This document shows positions 43,514 to 52,993 of a DNA stretch of 64,000 bases, in pieces (position 1 is the stretch's first letter; each line of letters begins with the position of its first letter). The stretch covers positions 1-64,000 of the forward strand of contig JBFXEJ010000016.1 of NCBI GenBank assembly GCA_050180235.1, written 5' to 3'. This stretch comes from JAABRU01 sp050180235 (GTDB lineage: Bacteria > Desulfobacterota > Desulfobacteria > Desulfobacterales > Desulfococcaceae). The notes beneath the pieces are model-generated. The model had not been told where the DNA came from and ran no database searches. It worked only from the letters and a program-made list of their open reading frames with translations. A program made the translations under genes and the position numbers.

Positions 43514-46500
43514 ATGGCAGGTTTCAGCATACAGAAAAAGGCAATTGACGCAATTATCGTAATGAATGTGGCGGTGACCAATATCAGGCTCTATCCGCCC
43601 ACCAGTGCCATCATCCGCAACAGCATAGACAGGGTTCACCATATCCTTAAAGAAATTCTTGCCCATGAGGAATCTGTGGTAATTGCTGTTTCAGAATCGG
43701 AAAACAACTATATCATCTGCGGACAGGTCTTCAGTGAAAGCGATCAGAAGAAGTATCCTCCTGTGGCCTCTTTTTTTGAAATGCTGCTGAAGATGAATGT
43801 GAAAAATATTGCCTTCGAGCAGAATCTGACCCGTGAGGAAGTCAAAATATTTCTGGAAATTGTCAGCAAAAGCCCTGAAGATATGGAAAAAGAGGGCGGC
43901 CTTGAGGTGATTACGGAAAATGCGAATATGTCCCACATTGTTATGGATCACCGGGTCTATATCGTTGTGGACAAAGAACAGAAAATCATCGCCAATATTG
44001 AAATCCGGGATCAGGACATCATCAAATATGTTTCCGGCGAAAAGGCATTTTCCGCAGATGACCTGCAGAAAATCCGGGAAATGGCCCAGGATCCGGACTG
44101 GATTCATCAGGTTTTTCATGCGGGCATGGCCTATATCATGAAGCAGAAACGGTCCAAACCCTATGAAAAACTGTCCGAAGTCATCTTTCATATGATCCGC
44201 ACCCTGGACGAAATCTCGGACAATGAGCACAGAGAGATGATTTCCAAAAAACTGTCCCGATCCATAGCGGATATGGATGAGGAAATGCTGGCCATGATCC
44301 TGACACAGGATACTGATGCGGTGGATGAGAAGCTGTTCAGCCAGGTCATTGATCTGCTGGATGAGAAAAAGTTTGAGAAACTGGCCTTCACCTTCAGGCG
44401 TCTGGCCGAAAAACAGGCCGGGGAAAGAATTGAACCGGGTTTGGGACAGCCGGACAGCATCAATCTGGCCCATGATTTCATGATGAATTCGGTAAAGGGG
44501 AAACGTCTGCAGCAGCATATCGGCAAACGCATTGCTATGGAAAGGGCGCGCAAAGAACAGCAGATGCAGGTGCTGAAAGCCGGTCTCAGCAGCATTCTCA
44601 AAGGGGATGAAACACCTTTTCTGGATGAAACCGTGATGACCCCTCTGCCGGATTATACCGAACAGTTGTTTCTCGCTGGCAAGAGTCAGACCGCCGAAGC
44701 CATCATCATGCGCCTGGCAGACGGTCTTTTAAGTGACGACAAAGAAATCCGTGACCATGTCTCTGAAGCCATTTCCCATATAAGCAGGATGCTGATCCGC
44801 CAGAATCATACGGAAATCATGATCCGGATGCTGGATCACTGTCTCAACTGGATCAGAACCGAGGACACCTTCAGCCCTGCCTATGAGCGGATGTGCATAC
44901 AGCTGCATGAACTGGCCATAAGCCTGATCGAATGGGGCTGGTTCGGAGAATGCGTTCCCATACTTGAAACCTTCAACAACATTCTTTACGGAAACATAAC
45001 AAAAGTCCGTGAAATTCAGGAGCTGGCAGACGATATGATTAAAGATATCGCCAGGGACAGAATTACGGATCTGCTGCTGAACCGGATCAAAAGCAATGAA
45101 AAAAGCAAAAGGGAATCCGCAACCCGGTGTCTGACCCTCATGGGAGAGTCCGTCATTGAACGGCTGCTGTCCATTCTGCAGGACAGCCGGGATATGACGG
45201 AACGGGTCCGCATTCTGCAGGTGGTTGCCGAAATCGGGCAGGCCCCCAGAATTCTGAGTGAAAAAATCGCAAAAGGCGGTCCCTGGTATTATCTGCGGAA
45301 TCTGATTCTGATGATGGGAAAGGTGGGAAATGAGGATCACCTGCCCATGCTTATCCCACTTCTGCAGCATGAGGATTTCCGTGTACAGCGGGAAACTCTT
45401 AACGCTGTATTCAATATCGGCGGCAAATACAGAGGGGATCTTCTTCTTTCCATCTTTGATTCCGCGGAGGAACGTCTCAAAACAGCAATAGTGGACATGC
45501 TGGGAGTCCTGAAATATGAAAAAGCGGTTCCGGTTTTGCTGGAACTGCTGGAAACCAAATCCTTTTTTTCCTTAAAGATCAGCGACAAACTCAAGGAAAA
45601 AGCCTGTACGGCTCTGGGCAGAATCCGTTCGGAGCAGGCGGTTCCAGCTTTGCAGGAAATCGTGGAGCGCAGGGGGCTGCTGAAAAAAGCATATCCGGAA
45701 AATGTGAAAAAGGCAGCGGCAGACGCACTGATACGGATACAATCTTCCGAACTGGCAGTGAAAGCGGATATGGAAAAAGAGATATCCATATCCGAAGATG
45801 ATACCGAAGCTGAAACAGCCGGTGCAATGGAGAAATTTCCCGAAGCCAAAGCTCCGAAACCTCCTTCCGCAACAAAGGATGCGTCCAAACTCGCAGGACG
45901 CAATGATGACACCCTTGAATCTTCCGTTGTCACCATGATGTTTGACGCTGTTGTCAAATATGCAAAAGAAAAGAATTTTGAAAAAGCCGAGGATATGCAC
46001 AGAAAACTGGTTGAGACAGACTCCATGGCCATTACGGAAATCATCCGGGCGCGCGAGATCATTGAACAGGAAAAAAAGGACGAAGCGGAAATAGAACCCG
46101 ATCATTTGGGAATCTGGTCGGAACTCTATGACAGTCTGACCCCGGATGAAGCCAATGCCCTGTATTCTGCAATGGAGGAGGCGGTTTATGAAGCAGATGA
46201 GGTGATATTCCGGCAGGGAGAGCGCAACCACCGCCTCTGGTTTATCCGGGATGGCGAACTGAAACTGATTTTTAAACAGGGTGAGCTGGAAAGCCTGCTG
46301 AAAATTATTCAGGTAGGTGATATTGTGGGAGAAGACACTTTTTTCACCCTTTCCCACTGCAATATGTCCCTTGTGAGCCTTTCCCATGTGAAACTGAATT
46401 TTCTTGACAGCAGCATACTGGAAAAATGGGAAAAGGATTTTCCGGCCCTGGAATCAAAACTGCATGACTACTGTCTCCGTCTGGAACGGATTCATGATGT

Positions 46501-46927
46501 TATCCGGGGCAGGGGCATTGAGCGCAGATCCCAGAAAAGATTCAATATGCAGGGAACAGTGTCCGTCAATATCATCAGTTCATCAGGCACACCCACCGGC
46601 AAAATCTTCAAAGGCAGTCTTTCGGATATTTCTGAAGGGGGGATATGCTTTTCCATCCGCACATCCAGCCGGAAAAAGATCAGTCCGCTTCTGGGCAGAC
46701 AACTGGAAATGACTTTTAATTTTCCCCTGTCTTTGGTGCAGGAACTGGATATGGGAATCAAATTTCCCGGAAATGAATCCGGAATCAATGTATCTGTAAT
46801 CGGAACTGTGATTGGCATCTCCTATCATTATGAAAATGATTATTCCACCCATATCCGTTTTGAAACCACCCTGAGCGACATCCTGCTCAGGGGAATTGAA
46901 AAAATTCTGGCTGAGGAAGGACTGTAG
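43514..46927 (+). CDS. Large signalling protein: HEAT-like repeats, degenerate cNMP-binding domain, PilZ domain
   Basis: 1137 aa, soluble. N-terminal region (about 1-330) not assigned; alpha-helical HEAT-like repeats about 480-740 (VIERLLSILQDSRDMTERV, HLPMLIPLLQHEDFRVQRE); charged linker; cyclic-nucleotide-binding-like beta barrel about 880-985 (DEVIFRQGERNHRLWFIRDG); PilZ about 1005-1130. PilZ keeps RSQKR and DISEGG, the c-di-GMP motifs. The cNMP pocket reads VGEDTFFTLSHCNMSLVS, without the arginine that normally holds the phosphate, so cAMP/cGMP binding is doubtful. No helix-turn-helix. Residues from about 815 on are paralogous to the gene at the right edge of the window. Likely a c-di-GMP effector; target unknown. 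Confidence 0.9.
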   Translation: MAGFSIQKKAIDAIIVMNVAVTNIRLYPPTSAIIRNSIDRVHHILKEILAHEESVVIAVSESENNYIICGQVFSESDQKKYPPVASFFEMLLKMNVKNIAFEQNLTREEVKIFLEIVSKSPEDMEKEGGLEVITENANMSHIVMDHRVYIVVDKEQKIIANIEIRDQDIIKYVSGEKAFSADDLQKIREMAQDPDWIHQVFHAGMAYIMKQKRSKPYEKLSEVIFHMIRTLDEISDNEHREMISKKLSRSIADMDEEMLAMILTQDTDAVDEKLFSQVIDLLDEKKFEKLAFTFRRLAEKQAGERIEPGLGQPDSINLAHDFMMNSVKGKRLQQHIGKRIAMERARKEQQMQVLKAGLSSILKGDETPFLDETVMTPLPDYTEQLFLAGKSQTAEAIIMRLADGLLSDDKEIRDHVSEAISHISRMLIRQNHTEIMIRMLDHCLNWIRTEDTFSPAYERMCIQLHELAISLIEWGWFGECVPILETFNNILYGNITKVREIQELADDMIKDIARDRITDLLLNRIKSNEKSKRESATRCLTLMGESVIERLLSILQDSRDMTERVRILQVVAEIGQAPRILSEKIAKGGPWYYLRNLILMMGKVGNEDHLPMLIPLLQHEDFRVQRETLNAVFNIGGKYRGDLLLSIFDSAEERLKTAIVDMLGVLKYEKAVPVLLELLETKSFFSLKISDKLKEKACTALGRIRSEQAVPALQEIVERRGLLKKAYPENVKKAAADALIRIQSSELAVKADMEKEISISEDDTEAETAGAMEKFPEAKAPKPPSATKDASKLAGRNDDTLESSVVTMMFDAVVKYAKEKNFEKAEDMHRKLVETDSMAITEIIRAREIIEQEKKDEAEIEPDHLGIWSELYDSLTPDEANALYSAMEEAVYEADEVIFRQGERNHRLWFIRDGELKLIFKQGELESLLKIIQVGDIVGEDTFFTLSHCNMSLVSLSHVKLNFLDSSILEKWEKDFPALESKLHDYCLRLERIHDVIRGRGIERRSQKRFNMQGTVSVNIISSSGTPTGKIFKGSLSDISEGGICFSIRTSSRKKISPLLGRQLEMTFNFPLSLVQELDMGIKFPGNESGINVSVIGTVIGISYHYENDYSTHIRFETTLSDILLRGIEKILAEEGL

Positions 46928-47004
46928 GACATTACCAATATCCCGGTTCCGGTTTTTACAGCATTTAAAACCAATCAGACTTTTACAAAGGAGTACAGGA
47001 AAAA

Positions 47005-47196
47005 ATGTTGCAGGTGTTGAAAATGGTTTCCGCTCTGATAGCCGCCTCAATTATCGGAAACTGGTTTCTGGCAGAAGTCCGCAAATCCCGCCTCCGGGGC
47101 GAACCCTGGTACAAACCCTATGGCAGCCCTCCCGGAATTCTGATTCTGGTATTGCTGCTGGCGCTTCCGGTTATTGTATGGATGCTCCATAAATGA
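47005..47196 (+). CDS. Small two-helix membrane protein
   Basis: 63 aa, aaaggag 11 bases before ATG. Two hydrophobic helices (about 5-23 and 43-60) joined by a basic loop with RKSRLRGEPWYKPYGSPPG. Not assigned to a named family. It is 78 bases after the HEAT/cNMP/PilZ gene on the same strand and may be co-transcribed with it. Confidence 0.72.
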   Translation: MLQVLKMVSALIAASIIGNWFLAEVRKSRLRGEPWYKPYGSPPGILILVLLLALPVIVWMLHK

Positions 47197-47384
47197 AATT
47201 TTTCAGGAGTTTGTGCAGTTGAATTTTGACGTATTGATTTGACTGTAACTGAATTTGCAGCCATCGTAATTCCGGACTGAGTGCTCTGTCAAATAAAATT
47301 TTTTAACACAGCAGAACCGGCATCCTGACGGTTCCGGGCTGCAGGATGCCGCCCCCGCGATACAGAATATGTGAACGGACTTAT

Positions 47385-47525
47385 ACCGGTTCTCCATTGA
47401 TTTGATACAATACCGTCAGTTTTTCCGCTGTTAAGCGTGTGCAAAAAACCGCTTCGCTCAATTTTTGCACTCCTCCGAATCAGACTGGCGGAGTGCAAAT
47501 TGTATAAAGTCAATGGCGAATCAGT
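47385..47525. repeat. Family-3 MITE-like element
   Basis: Left end ACCGGTTCTCCATTGATTTG, right end the reverse complement of ACTGATTCGCCATTGACTTT; flanks cttat (47380-47384) and attat (47526-47530) agree at four of five bases. The interior has tgcactcctccgaatcag and gcggagtgcaaatt arms. Confidence 0.78.
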
Positions 47526-47629
47526 ATTATTTGACAGAGCATTAAACCGGAATCCAAAATTGCCTGAAAATCAAAGGAAACCGGATACAGGTTTTCACCG
47601 GTATTAGGGCATTGGTGCATGAGAGGTCA

Positions 47630-47730
47630 GGTGATTTCTGAAAATAAATATCCCGGTTAAGTTCAAAGGCACAGGGCAAAAGCCGGAAGCTTTTGCTGCT
47701 TTTCCGGGATATTCTTTTCCGTAAATCCCC
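47630..47730. repeat. Family-2 MITE-like element, short subtype, first of a tandem pair
   Basis: GGTGATTTCTGAAAATAAAT ... TTCCGTAAATCCCC, flanks TCA (47627-47629) and TTA (47731-47733), so one flank has mutated. Ends have decayed more than in its neighbour, suggesting it is older. Confidence 0.8.
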
Positions 47731-47742
47731 TTAAAGTGCTTA

Positions 47743-47843
47743 GGTGATTTCTGAAAATAAATATCCCGGTTAAGTTCACAGTCACAGGGCAAAAGCTGGA
47801 AGCTTTTGATACTTTGGTGGTATATTCTTTTCTGGAAAGCACC
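47743..47843. repeat. Family-2 MITE-like element, short subtype, second of a tandem pair
   Basis: GGTGATTTCTG ... TGGAAAGCACC flanked by TTA on both sides (47740-47742, 47844-47846). Nearly the same interior as the preceding copy. These two and the family-3 copy fill the gap 47197-47932. Confidence 0.88.
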
Positions 47844-47932
47844 TTACGCTCAAATCAGACAGTTGAAAAACAACTGTGTTCGTCTTTTTTTTTATTGAAA
47901 TAAACCAACAACAACCCATTTTGGAGGAAACA

Positions 47933-49804
47933 ATGCGAAAAAATCTGAGAATGCACATCCGGCAGATCACGGTATCTTTTTGCCTTCTGGCCATCCTTTT
48001 TCCCTTTGCAGCTTTGGCCGCAGACGGGCATCCTGTGGTGCGGCTGGAAACAAACAAAGGCAATATCACCCTTGAACTGTATGAGGACAAAGCTCCGGTT
48101 ACAGTGACGAATTTTCTTCTTTACACCGCACTTGGCTTTTATGACGGAGCGGATGGGAGCGGAGCCACAATTTTCCACAGGGTCATTAATGATTTTGTGA
48201 TTCAGGGGGGCGGACATACTGAGAATTTAAGCAGAAAATCTACAATGGATCCCATACAGAATGAAGCAGACAATGGTTTGTCCAATGATGCTTATACTAT
48301 TGCAATGGCACGCACCGATGCGCCGCATTCGGCCACATCCCAGTTTTTTATCAATGTGAAAGACAATGTCCACCTGAATCATATTGACAAAACAAGCGAT
48401 CAGAACTGGGGATATGCTGTTTTCGGCAAAGTGATTTCCGGAACAGAGACTGTGGATGCCATAAAAACCGTTGCCACGGTTCAGGATGTGCCGGTGGAGC
48501 CGGTTATCATCACCAAAGCAGCTATTGAAACTTTGGGCAGTTTTGCCGGACTGGCTCCGAAACTCTGGTTTCCCCTGGTTCTCAGCACCGGCATATGGGA
48601 AACGGAAATCTGTATGATTAATACAGGAGCCGTTGGTATGGTGGGAATCCTGCAGGGATTCAGTTCTGAGGGGCAGCCGGTTTCTTATGGCATTGCATTT
48701 CTGCCGCCCAACGGACGCAAAGAAATCCGGGTGAGTGAAATGTTCCCGGAAACTGTTGCTTATATTGTATTTTTATCCCTGGATAATACAGTTTCCGGAT
48801 ATTTCAAAATCAGCGCGGGGGATGAATACCGGCTGGCTGCACCCGCAGCAAAAGACAATGCTGCGGAAAATATCCATATTCCCCTGCTTATGTCCGCTCC
48901 GGACTGGTGGACGGTTATCAGTCTTCTCAATACTTCATCTGAAACCAGGTCCGCAGAGATTGTATTCAATGATGGAACTGTGAAAACCCGGAACATTGGC
49001 CCCGGCAATCTCGACATTTTTATGGTCAGAGATTTGTTTGAAGGGGAAGCACCTGCGAATCTGTTGTCTGCCACTGTAAAAAATACGGCCGGAATCATCG
49101 GTTTTCAGGCAATGGGCAGCACAGGCACAAAATACCTCACCGGCAATCTGCTCACCGGCAATACCGGAAACAGGCAGTATTTTGCCCGCACCGTCAGCGA
49201 TGCCAACTGGTTTGATTTGGCAATGACTTACAATCCTTCAGAATCAGCCTGTGAGCTGAAAATCAAACCTTATACAGCCAATGGCACTAATCTGGGAACC
49301 AGTACGGTGACTGCCGAAGGCAGAGGTTCCTATCTGGGTCTTTTCTCATCTGCGGACATACCGGAAAACGCTGCATGGGTTGAAGTGGAATCTGTCAACC
49401 CGGACACAGGGGAAATCTGCCCGGTTTCCGGAACCGGTTTTTTCGGAAGTCTGGACGGAAACCTGCTGACCGGTTATACATCCTCCGGAATGGCGGGAAA
49501 ATCAGGGCTTTTCCCCAAACTGGATAAAGAGGGATATACTGCTGCCGTAATTGTAAATACAGAATTTTCACGTACCAAAGTGAATCTGACCGCGTATGAT
49601 GACAGCGGAAACCTTATTGCAGAATCCGAGATCTCTCTGGATTCCCGGAGCAGTGCATTCAAACTGATGGCAGAATTTTTCGATGAGGATATTTCCGGTG
49701 CATCCTATGTTCGCTATGCGGCTGATAAAGATGTGACTGCATTTCAGGCAAATCTTTCCGGAAACAGCATGATGCTGGATGCAATGAATCTTGTGATTGA
49801 ATAA
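47933..49804 (+). CDS. Exported cyclophilin-type peptidyl-prolyl isomerase with long C-terminal region
   Basis: 623 aa from ATG 47933 (ggagg 7 bases upstream). Signal peptide about 1-29 ending ALAA. Cyclophilin domain about 32-205: IFHRVINDFVIQGGG, ARTDAPHSATSQFFINV and YAVFGKVISGTETVDAI hold the active-site residues. The following 420 residues are not a cyclophilin; they are beta-rich with repeated WETEICMINTGAVG-, WWTVISLLNTSSE- and YTAAVIVNTEFSR-type blocks, like the surface or adhesion-type repeat domains seen at the ends of secreted deltaproteobacterial proteins. The fusion suggests a periplasmic or surface folding factor. Confidence 0.9.
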   Translation: MRKNLRMHIRQITVSFCLLAILFPFAALAADGHPVVRLETNKGNITLELYEDKAPVTVTNFLLYTALGFYDGADGSGATIFHRVINDFVIQGGGHTENLSRKSTMDPIQNEADNGLSNDAYTIAMARTDAPHSATSQFFINVKDNVHLNHIDKTSDQNWGYAVFGKVISGTETVDAIKTVATVQDVPVEPVIITKAAIETLGSFAGLAPKLWFPLVLSTGIWETEICMINTGAVGMVGILQGFSSEGQPVSYGIAFLPPNGRKEIRVSEMFPETVAYIVFLSLDNTVSGYFKISAGDEYRLAAPAAKDNAAENIHIPLLMSAPDWWTVISLLNTSSETRSAEIVFNDGTVKTRNIGPGNLDIFMVRDLFEGEAPANLLSATVKNTAGIIGFQAMGSTGTKYLTGNLLTGNTGNRQYFARTVSDANWFDLAMTYNPSESACELKIKPYTANGTNLGTSTVTAEGRGSYLGLFSSADIPENAAWVEVESVNPDTGEICPVSGTGFFGSLDGNLLTGYTSSGMAGKSGLFPKLDKEGYTAAVIVNTEFSRTKVNLTAYDDSGNLIAESEISLDSRSSAFKLMAEFFDEDISGASYVRYAADKDVTAFQANLSGNSMMLDAMNLVIE

Positions 49805-49813
49805 ACAGCAATC

Positions 49814-49849
49814 GCCGGAGGCGGTTTCTGCAAATGCCTCCGGCTTTTT
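49814..49849 (+). terminator. Intrinsic terminator after the cyclophilin gene
   Basis: gccggaggc (49814-49822) pairs with gcctccggc (49836-49844), followed by five T. It begins 9 bases after the stop codon. Confidence 0.9.
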
Positions 49850-50020
49850 CCCTCTGCTCCGCCATGTTTTTTTCCTGTCTGTCTCCTGCTCTCTGTGCGG
49901 AATCAATTTTCTTCTGAGAGATATGTGCATCTGCAGATTATTTCGCATGAGACTTGACGATACATCTTCTTTATCCTACTATCCCTGAAATTTGAAACAT
50001 GATACACAAAAGGAGAATTT

Positions 50021-50698
50021 ATGAGCATTAACACAGTTGAAAAAATTGATGATCTGGTAAAGGTGAAATATGTGCTGGTCAGTGTTTCAGACAAAAAAGG
50101 GCTGGATACCTTTATACCCGGACTGCTGGAAATCAATCCCGGCATCCGCATTCTGTCCACCGGCGGCACGTTTGGCAGAATAAAGGAAATCCTCGGAAAA
50201 AAGGCGGATGGCTGTCTGATGCAGGTTTCGGATTACACAGGCCAGCCCGAAACCCAGGGCGGATTGGTCAAGACGCTGGATTTCAAAATCTATCTGGGTC
50301 TGCTGACTGAAACTTACAATGATGCGCACAAAGCGGATCTGGCACGGACGCAGGCCGTTCCCATTGACATGGTTGTGGTCAATCTCTATCCCTTTGCAGA
50401 AACCATAGCCAAAGCCAATGTCACAGCCGAGGCCGCAAGGGGCAATATTGACATTGGCGGCCCCTGCATGATCCGGGCTGCTGCCAAAAACTTTATCCGC
50501 GTGGCCTCAGTCACAGATCCGGCAGATTATCCAATGATTCTTTCGGAAATGAAAAGCGGCAAAGGCATGATTTCCCTGCAGCTCCGCTGCAAACTCGCGT
50601 GCAAAGCATTTGATCATACTGCCGTGTATGACCGCACCATTGCCGATTTTCTGGGAAAACAGGCGTTTGAAACTGTCAGAAAGTGTTATAAATTTTAG
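50021..50698 (+). CDS. purH: IMP cyclohydrolase, separate N-terminal half of PurH
   Basis: 225 aa. ILSTGGTFGRIKEI, VVVNLYPFAE and ARGNIDIGGPCMIRAAAKN are the IMP cyclohydrolase (MGS-like) signatures. It closes FAICAR to IMP, the last step of purine synthesis. The usual bifunctional PurH is about 520 aa; here the two activities are separate genes 228 bp apart, the transformylase being downstream. The domain is complete and ends with a normal stop, so this looks like a real split rather than a frameshift. aaaggagaa site before ATG. Confidence 0.93.
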   Translation: MSINTVEKIDDLVKVKYVLVSVSDKKGLDTFIPGLLEINPGIRILSTGGTFGRIKEILGKKADGCLMQVSDYTGQPETQGGLVKTLDFKIYLGLLTETYNDAHKADLARTQAVPIDMVVVNLYPFAETIAKANVTAEAARGNIDIGGPCMIRAAAKNFIRVASVTDPADYPMILSEMKSGKGMISLQLRCKLACKAFDHTAVYDRTIADFLGKQAFETVRKCYKF

Positions 50699-50926
50699 GA
50701 AAGAGGACATTGCCGGTGTCAGGACAGTCGGTTTTTTTACCGAGATTAACAATCCCCTGAACACTGACACCTGAACACTGCCGGTGTCAGGGCAGGCGGT
50801 TTTTACCGAAATGGGCAATCCCCTGAACCCTGAGCCCTGATAACTGACAACTGATAACTGACCTTTGACATTCACCCTGCTCCCTGAGAGTTTTTCAGAC
50901 AGATTTTTGAAAGGAGATGAAACAAG
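50699..50926. repeat. Repeat-filled spacer between the purH halves
   Basis: Two diverged copies of a gccggtgtcagg...gcggtttttaccga...caatcccctgaac block (about 50712-50771 and 50781-50827), then ctgataactgacaactgata words. No coding continuity between the two genes. An aaggag at about 50910 serves the downstream gene. Confidence 0.75.
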
Positions 50927-52186
50927 ATGGCCCAGGATGTGAAAGACCTGAAAAAAATGTACAAAACCATCGTGGATGAGCATTTTCCGCCCAGGATGGA
51001 AATCACGTTTGCAGATGATGAAAAACGCCAAACCCTGTTTTATGAAAAGGTCATGTGGACTATCGGGGGCGAGCAGAAAGGACTGCGTTACGGCGAAAAT
51101 CCGGGACAGGAAGCCGCTCTTTACCGGCTGGTCAACGGCAATCTGGTGCTGGGAGAAACCCAAAGCATTGTGCCGGGACAGTATCTGGCCTCAGACATTG
51201 AACTGCTGCAGTCCGGCAAGCATCCGGGAAAAACCAATCTGACTGATGCGGACAATGCCCTGAATATTCTCCGTTATTTTCATGACAAACCCACAGCGGT
51301 CATTGTCAAGCACAACAACCCCTGCGGCGTGGCACGGGATGATTCTCTGGAAACAGCGTATCTCAAAGCCCATATCGCAGACAGGGTTGCTGCATTTGGC
51401 GGGTGCATTGCCTTAAACCGTGCCATTGACAAAGCCACAGCACAGGCCGTTGCCGCCCAGTATGCGGAAGTGGTGGTGGCTCCGGATTTTGAGGAAGGCG
51501 CAATGGATATTCTGTCCAAAAAAAAGAATCTCCGTGTCATCCGCATCGGCAATATGGAAAAGCTGCAAACCTTTGTGGGACAGCGTTTTGTGGAGTTCAA
51601 AAGTCTCATTGACGGCGGTCATATTGTGCAGTGGTCTTTTGTGCCACAGGCACGCACAAAAGCGGATTTGAAGATTGCGGAATGTGAATACAAAGGCAAA
51701 ACCTACCGGGTGAAACGCACGCCCACGGAAAAAGAATACAAAGATCTGCTCTTTGGCTGGCTGGTGGAAGCCGGTGTCACTTCCAATTCTGTGATTTATG
51801 TGAAAGATGAGGTTACAGTGGGCATTGGAACCGGAGAGCAGGATCGGGTGGGAGTTGCGGAAATCGCAAGAGACAAGGCATACCGCAAACTTGCAGATCG
51901 CTACTGTTTTGAGGAAACCGGCATTGCCTACAATGATCTCAAAGATCAGGAAAAGAAAGCAGAGATTGATGCACGGGTGAACAGAGAAAAAGGCGGACTC
52001 ATTGGCGCGGCTATGGTCAGTGATGCGTTTTTCCCTTTCCGGGACGGCATTGATGTGGGCATCCGGGAAGGTGTAAAATCCGTGATTCACCCGGGTGGAT
52101 CTGACAATGATTACCAGTCCATAGAAGCCTGCAACGAAGCTGATGTAACAATGGTTTACACAGGTCAGCGCAGTTTTAAGCACTGA
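50927..52186 (+). CDS. purH: AICAR transformylase, separate C-terminal half of PurH
   Basis: 419 aa. RYGENPGQEAALYRL, the catalytic VKHNNPCGVA motif, and DAFFPFRDGIDVGIREGVKS followed by VIHPGGSDNDY identify the formyltransferase that makes FAICAR from AICAR and 10-formyl-THF. It is longer than the transformylase half of common bifunctional PurH and has an insertion around LDDR...KADLKIAECEYKGKTYRV, as in the stand-alone enzymes of related sulfate reducers. aaaggag site 9 bases before ATG. Confidence 0.93.
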   Translation: MAQDVKDLKKMYKTIVDEHFPPRMEITFADDEKRQTLFYEKVMWTIGGEQKGLRYGENPGQEAALYRLVNGNLVLGETQSIVPGQYLASDIELLQSGKHPGKTNLTDADNALNILRYFHDKPTAVIVKHNNPCGVARDDSLETAYLKAHIADRVAAFGGCIALNRAIDKATAQAVAAQYAEVVVAPDFEEGAMDILSKKKNLRVIRIGNMEKLQTFVGQRFVEFKSLIDGGHIVQWSFVPQARTKADLKIAECEYKGKTYRVKRTPTEKEYKDLLFGWLVEAGVTSNSVIYVKDEVTVGIGTGEQDRVGVAEIARDKAYRKLADRYCFEETGIAYNDLKDQEKKAEIDARVNREKGGLIGAAMVSDAFFPFRDGIDVGIREGVKSVIHPGGSDNDYQSIEACNEADVTMVYTGQRSFKH

Positions 52187-52210
52187 TAAAACTGTACAGG
52201 CAGGGAGATC

Positions 52211-52320
52211 GGTAAACATCCGTATTTACCGGCGCAAAGGGTGGCTGGATCGCAACTGCCGGAACCCTTTGCGTCCGGTACAGACAGGCACGCAAAGTCT
52301 GTCAGGAGTGAACGCCGGTC
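52211..52320. repeat. Structured hairpin cluster after the transformylase gene
   Basis: A small hairpin (ggtaaacatccgtatttacc, 52211-52230), a long one (ccggcgcaaaggg at 52229-52241 with ccctttgcgtccgg at 52265-52278), and a third, gacaggcacgcaaagtctgtc. May act as terminator or be a repeat; no T-run follows. Confidence 0.5.
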
Positions 52321-52344
52321 AATCCTCTGAAGCTGCCCTCAATT

Positions 52345-52477
52345 TAGGGGTTATGACAAAATGACTGTTTTGGTGCCGGCATCCTGCCGGCCTTCTGAAA
52401 CCGGCAGGATGCCGGTTTTCAAAACCCTCGGAATTTCCGGACAGGAAAACTGCACTGCCTATTTTTTTACAAACCCT
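52345..52477. repeat. Family-4 MITE-like element
   Basis: Starts AGGGGTTATGACAAAATGAC and ends gcctatttttttacaaaccct, matching the ends of 10938-11040; both share tttccggacaggaaaa near the right end. The centre here is a different palindrome, gccggcatcctgccgg / ccggcaggatgccgg. Confidence 0.75.
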
Positions 52478-52993
52478 TGATCAGAAGATACTGCCCATGC
52501 TTTTTTTGCAGGAATCCGGCCGGAAAGACTGCCGCTTTTCTGCCGCTGAAAATTTACAGTCCAATAATGGGTCAGGGCAGACAAATTTCAAAATCCGGTA
52601 TTAAAAAATCAGGCGCTTAAAAAAAATATCAGAATTCAGCTTTTTGATAAGTAGTTGTTTTTATAAAAATCAAAGATCATTCCAAAGCCAAATGCGTCTG
52701 CATCTGATAATGAGTGGCTTGACCGTGACCGGATGTTCAGGTATGAAATACCATTTACACAGAGACTGGCAGTTCCGAAACATAAAAAACAGCAGGGAAA
52801 TATTCGGCATTTTCGGTGCATCAGTTTATTATTTCAATGATGTTAAGCATATATTTCAAAATCCGGCAGATTGCTTTATCCGTCATTCCGGTGAAATCCG
52901 GAATCCGGCAATTCCGCAGACTCCGGATTCCGGATTTCTCCGGTACGAAGATGTTGCGTAATATCAGTTAGTTCAAAAAATTGAGAGGGGAAA
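52478..52993. other. Spacer before citrate synthase, possible gene debris
   Basis: No intact gene. A 57-codon open stretch (about 52667-52840) reads IIPKPNASASDNEWLDRDRM then FRYEIPFTQRLAVPKHKK, which looks like protein but matches nothing I recognise; it could be a fragment. Around 52878-52937 an inverted repeat, ttccggtgaaatccggaatc / gattccggatttctccgg, is seen. Confidence 0.4.

Noticed and set aside
52205..52325. Possible c-di-GMP (GEMM) riboswitch because of repeated cgcaaag words
   Set aside because: The GNRA-capped P2 and the ggtagc...gggttacc arm are absent, and the cgcaaag words pair with each other as a plain hairpin.
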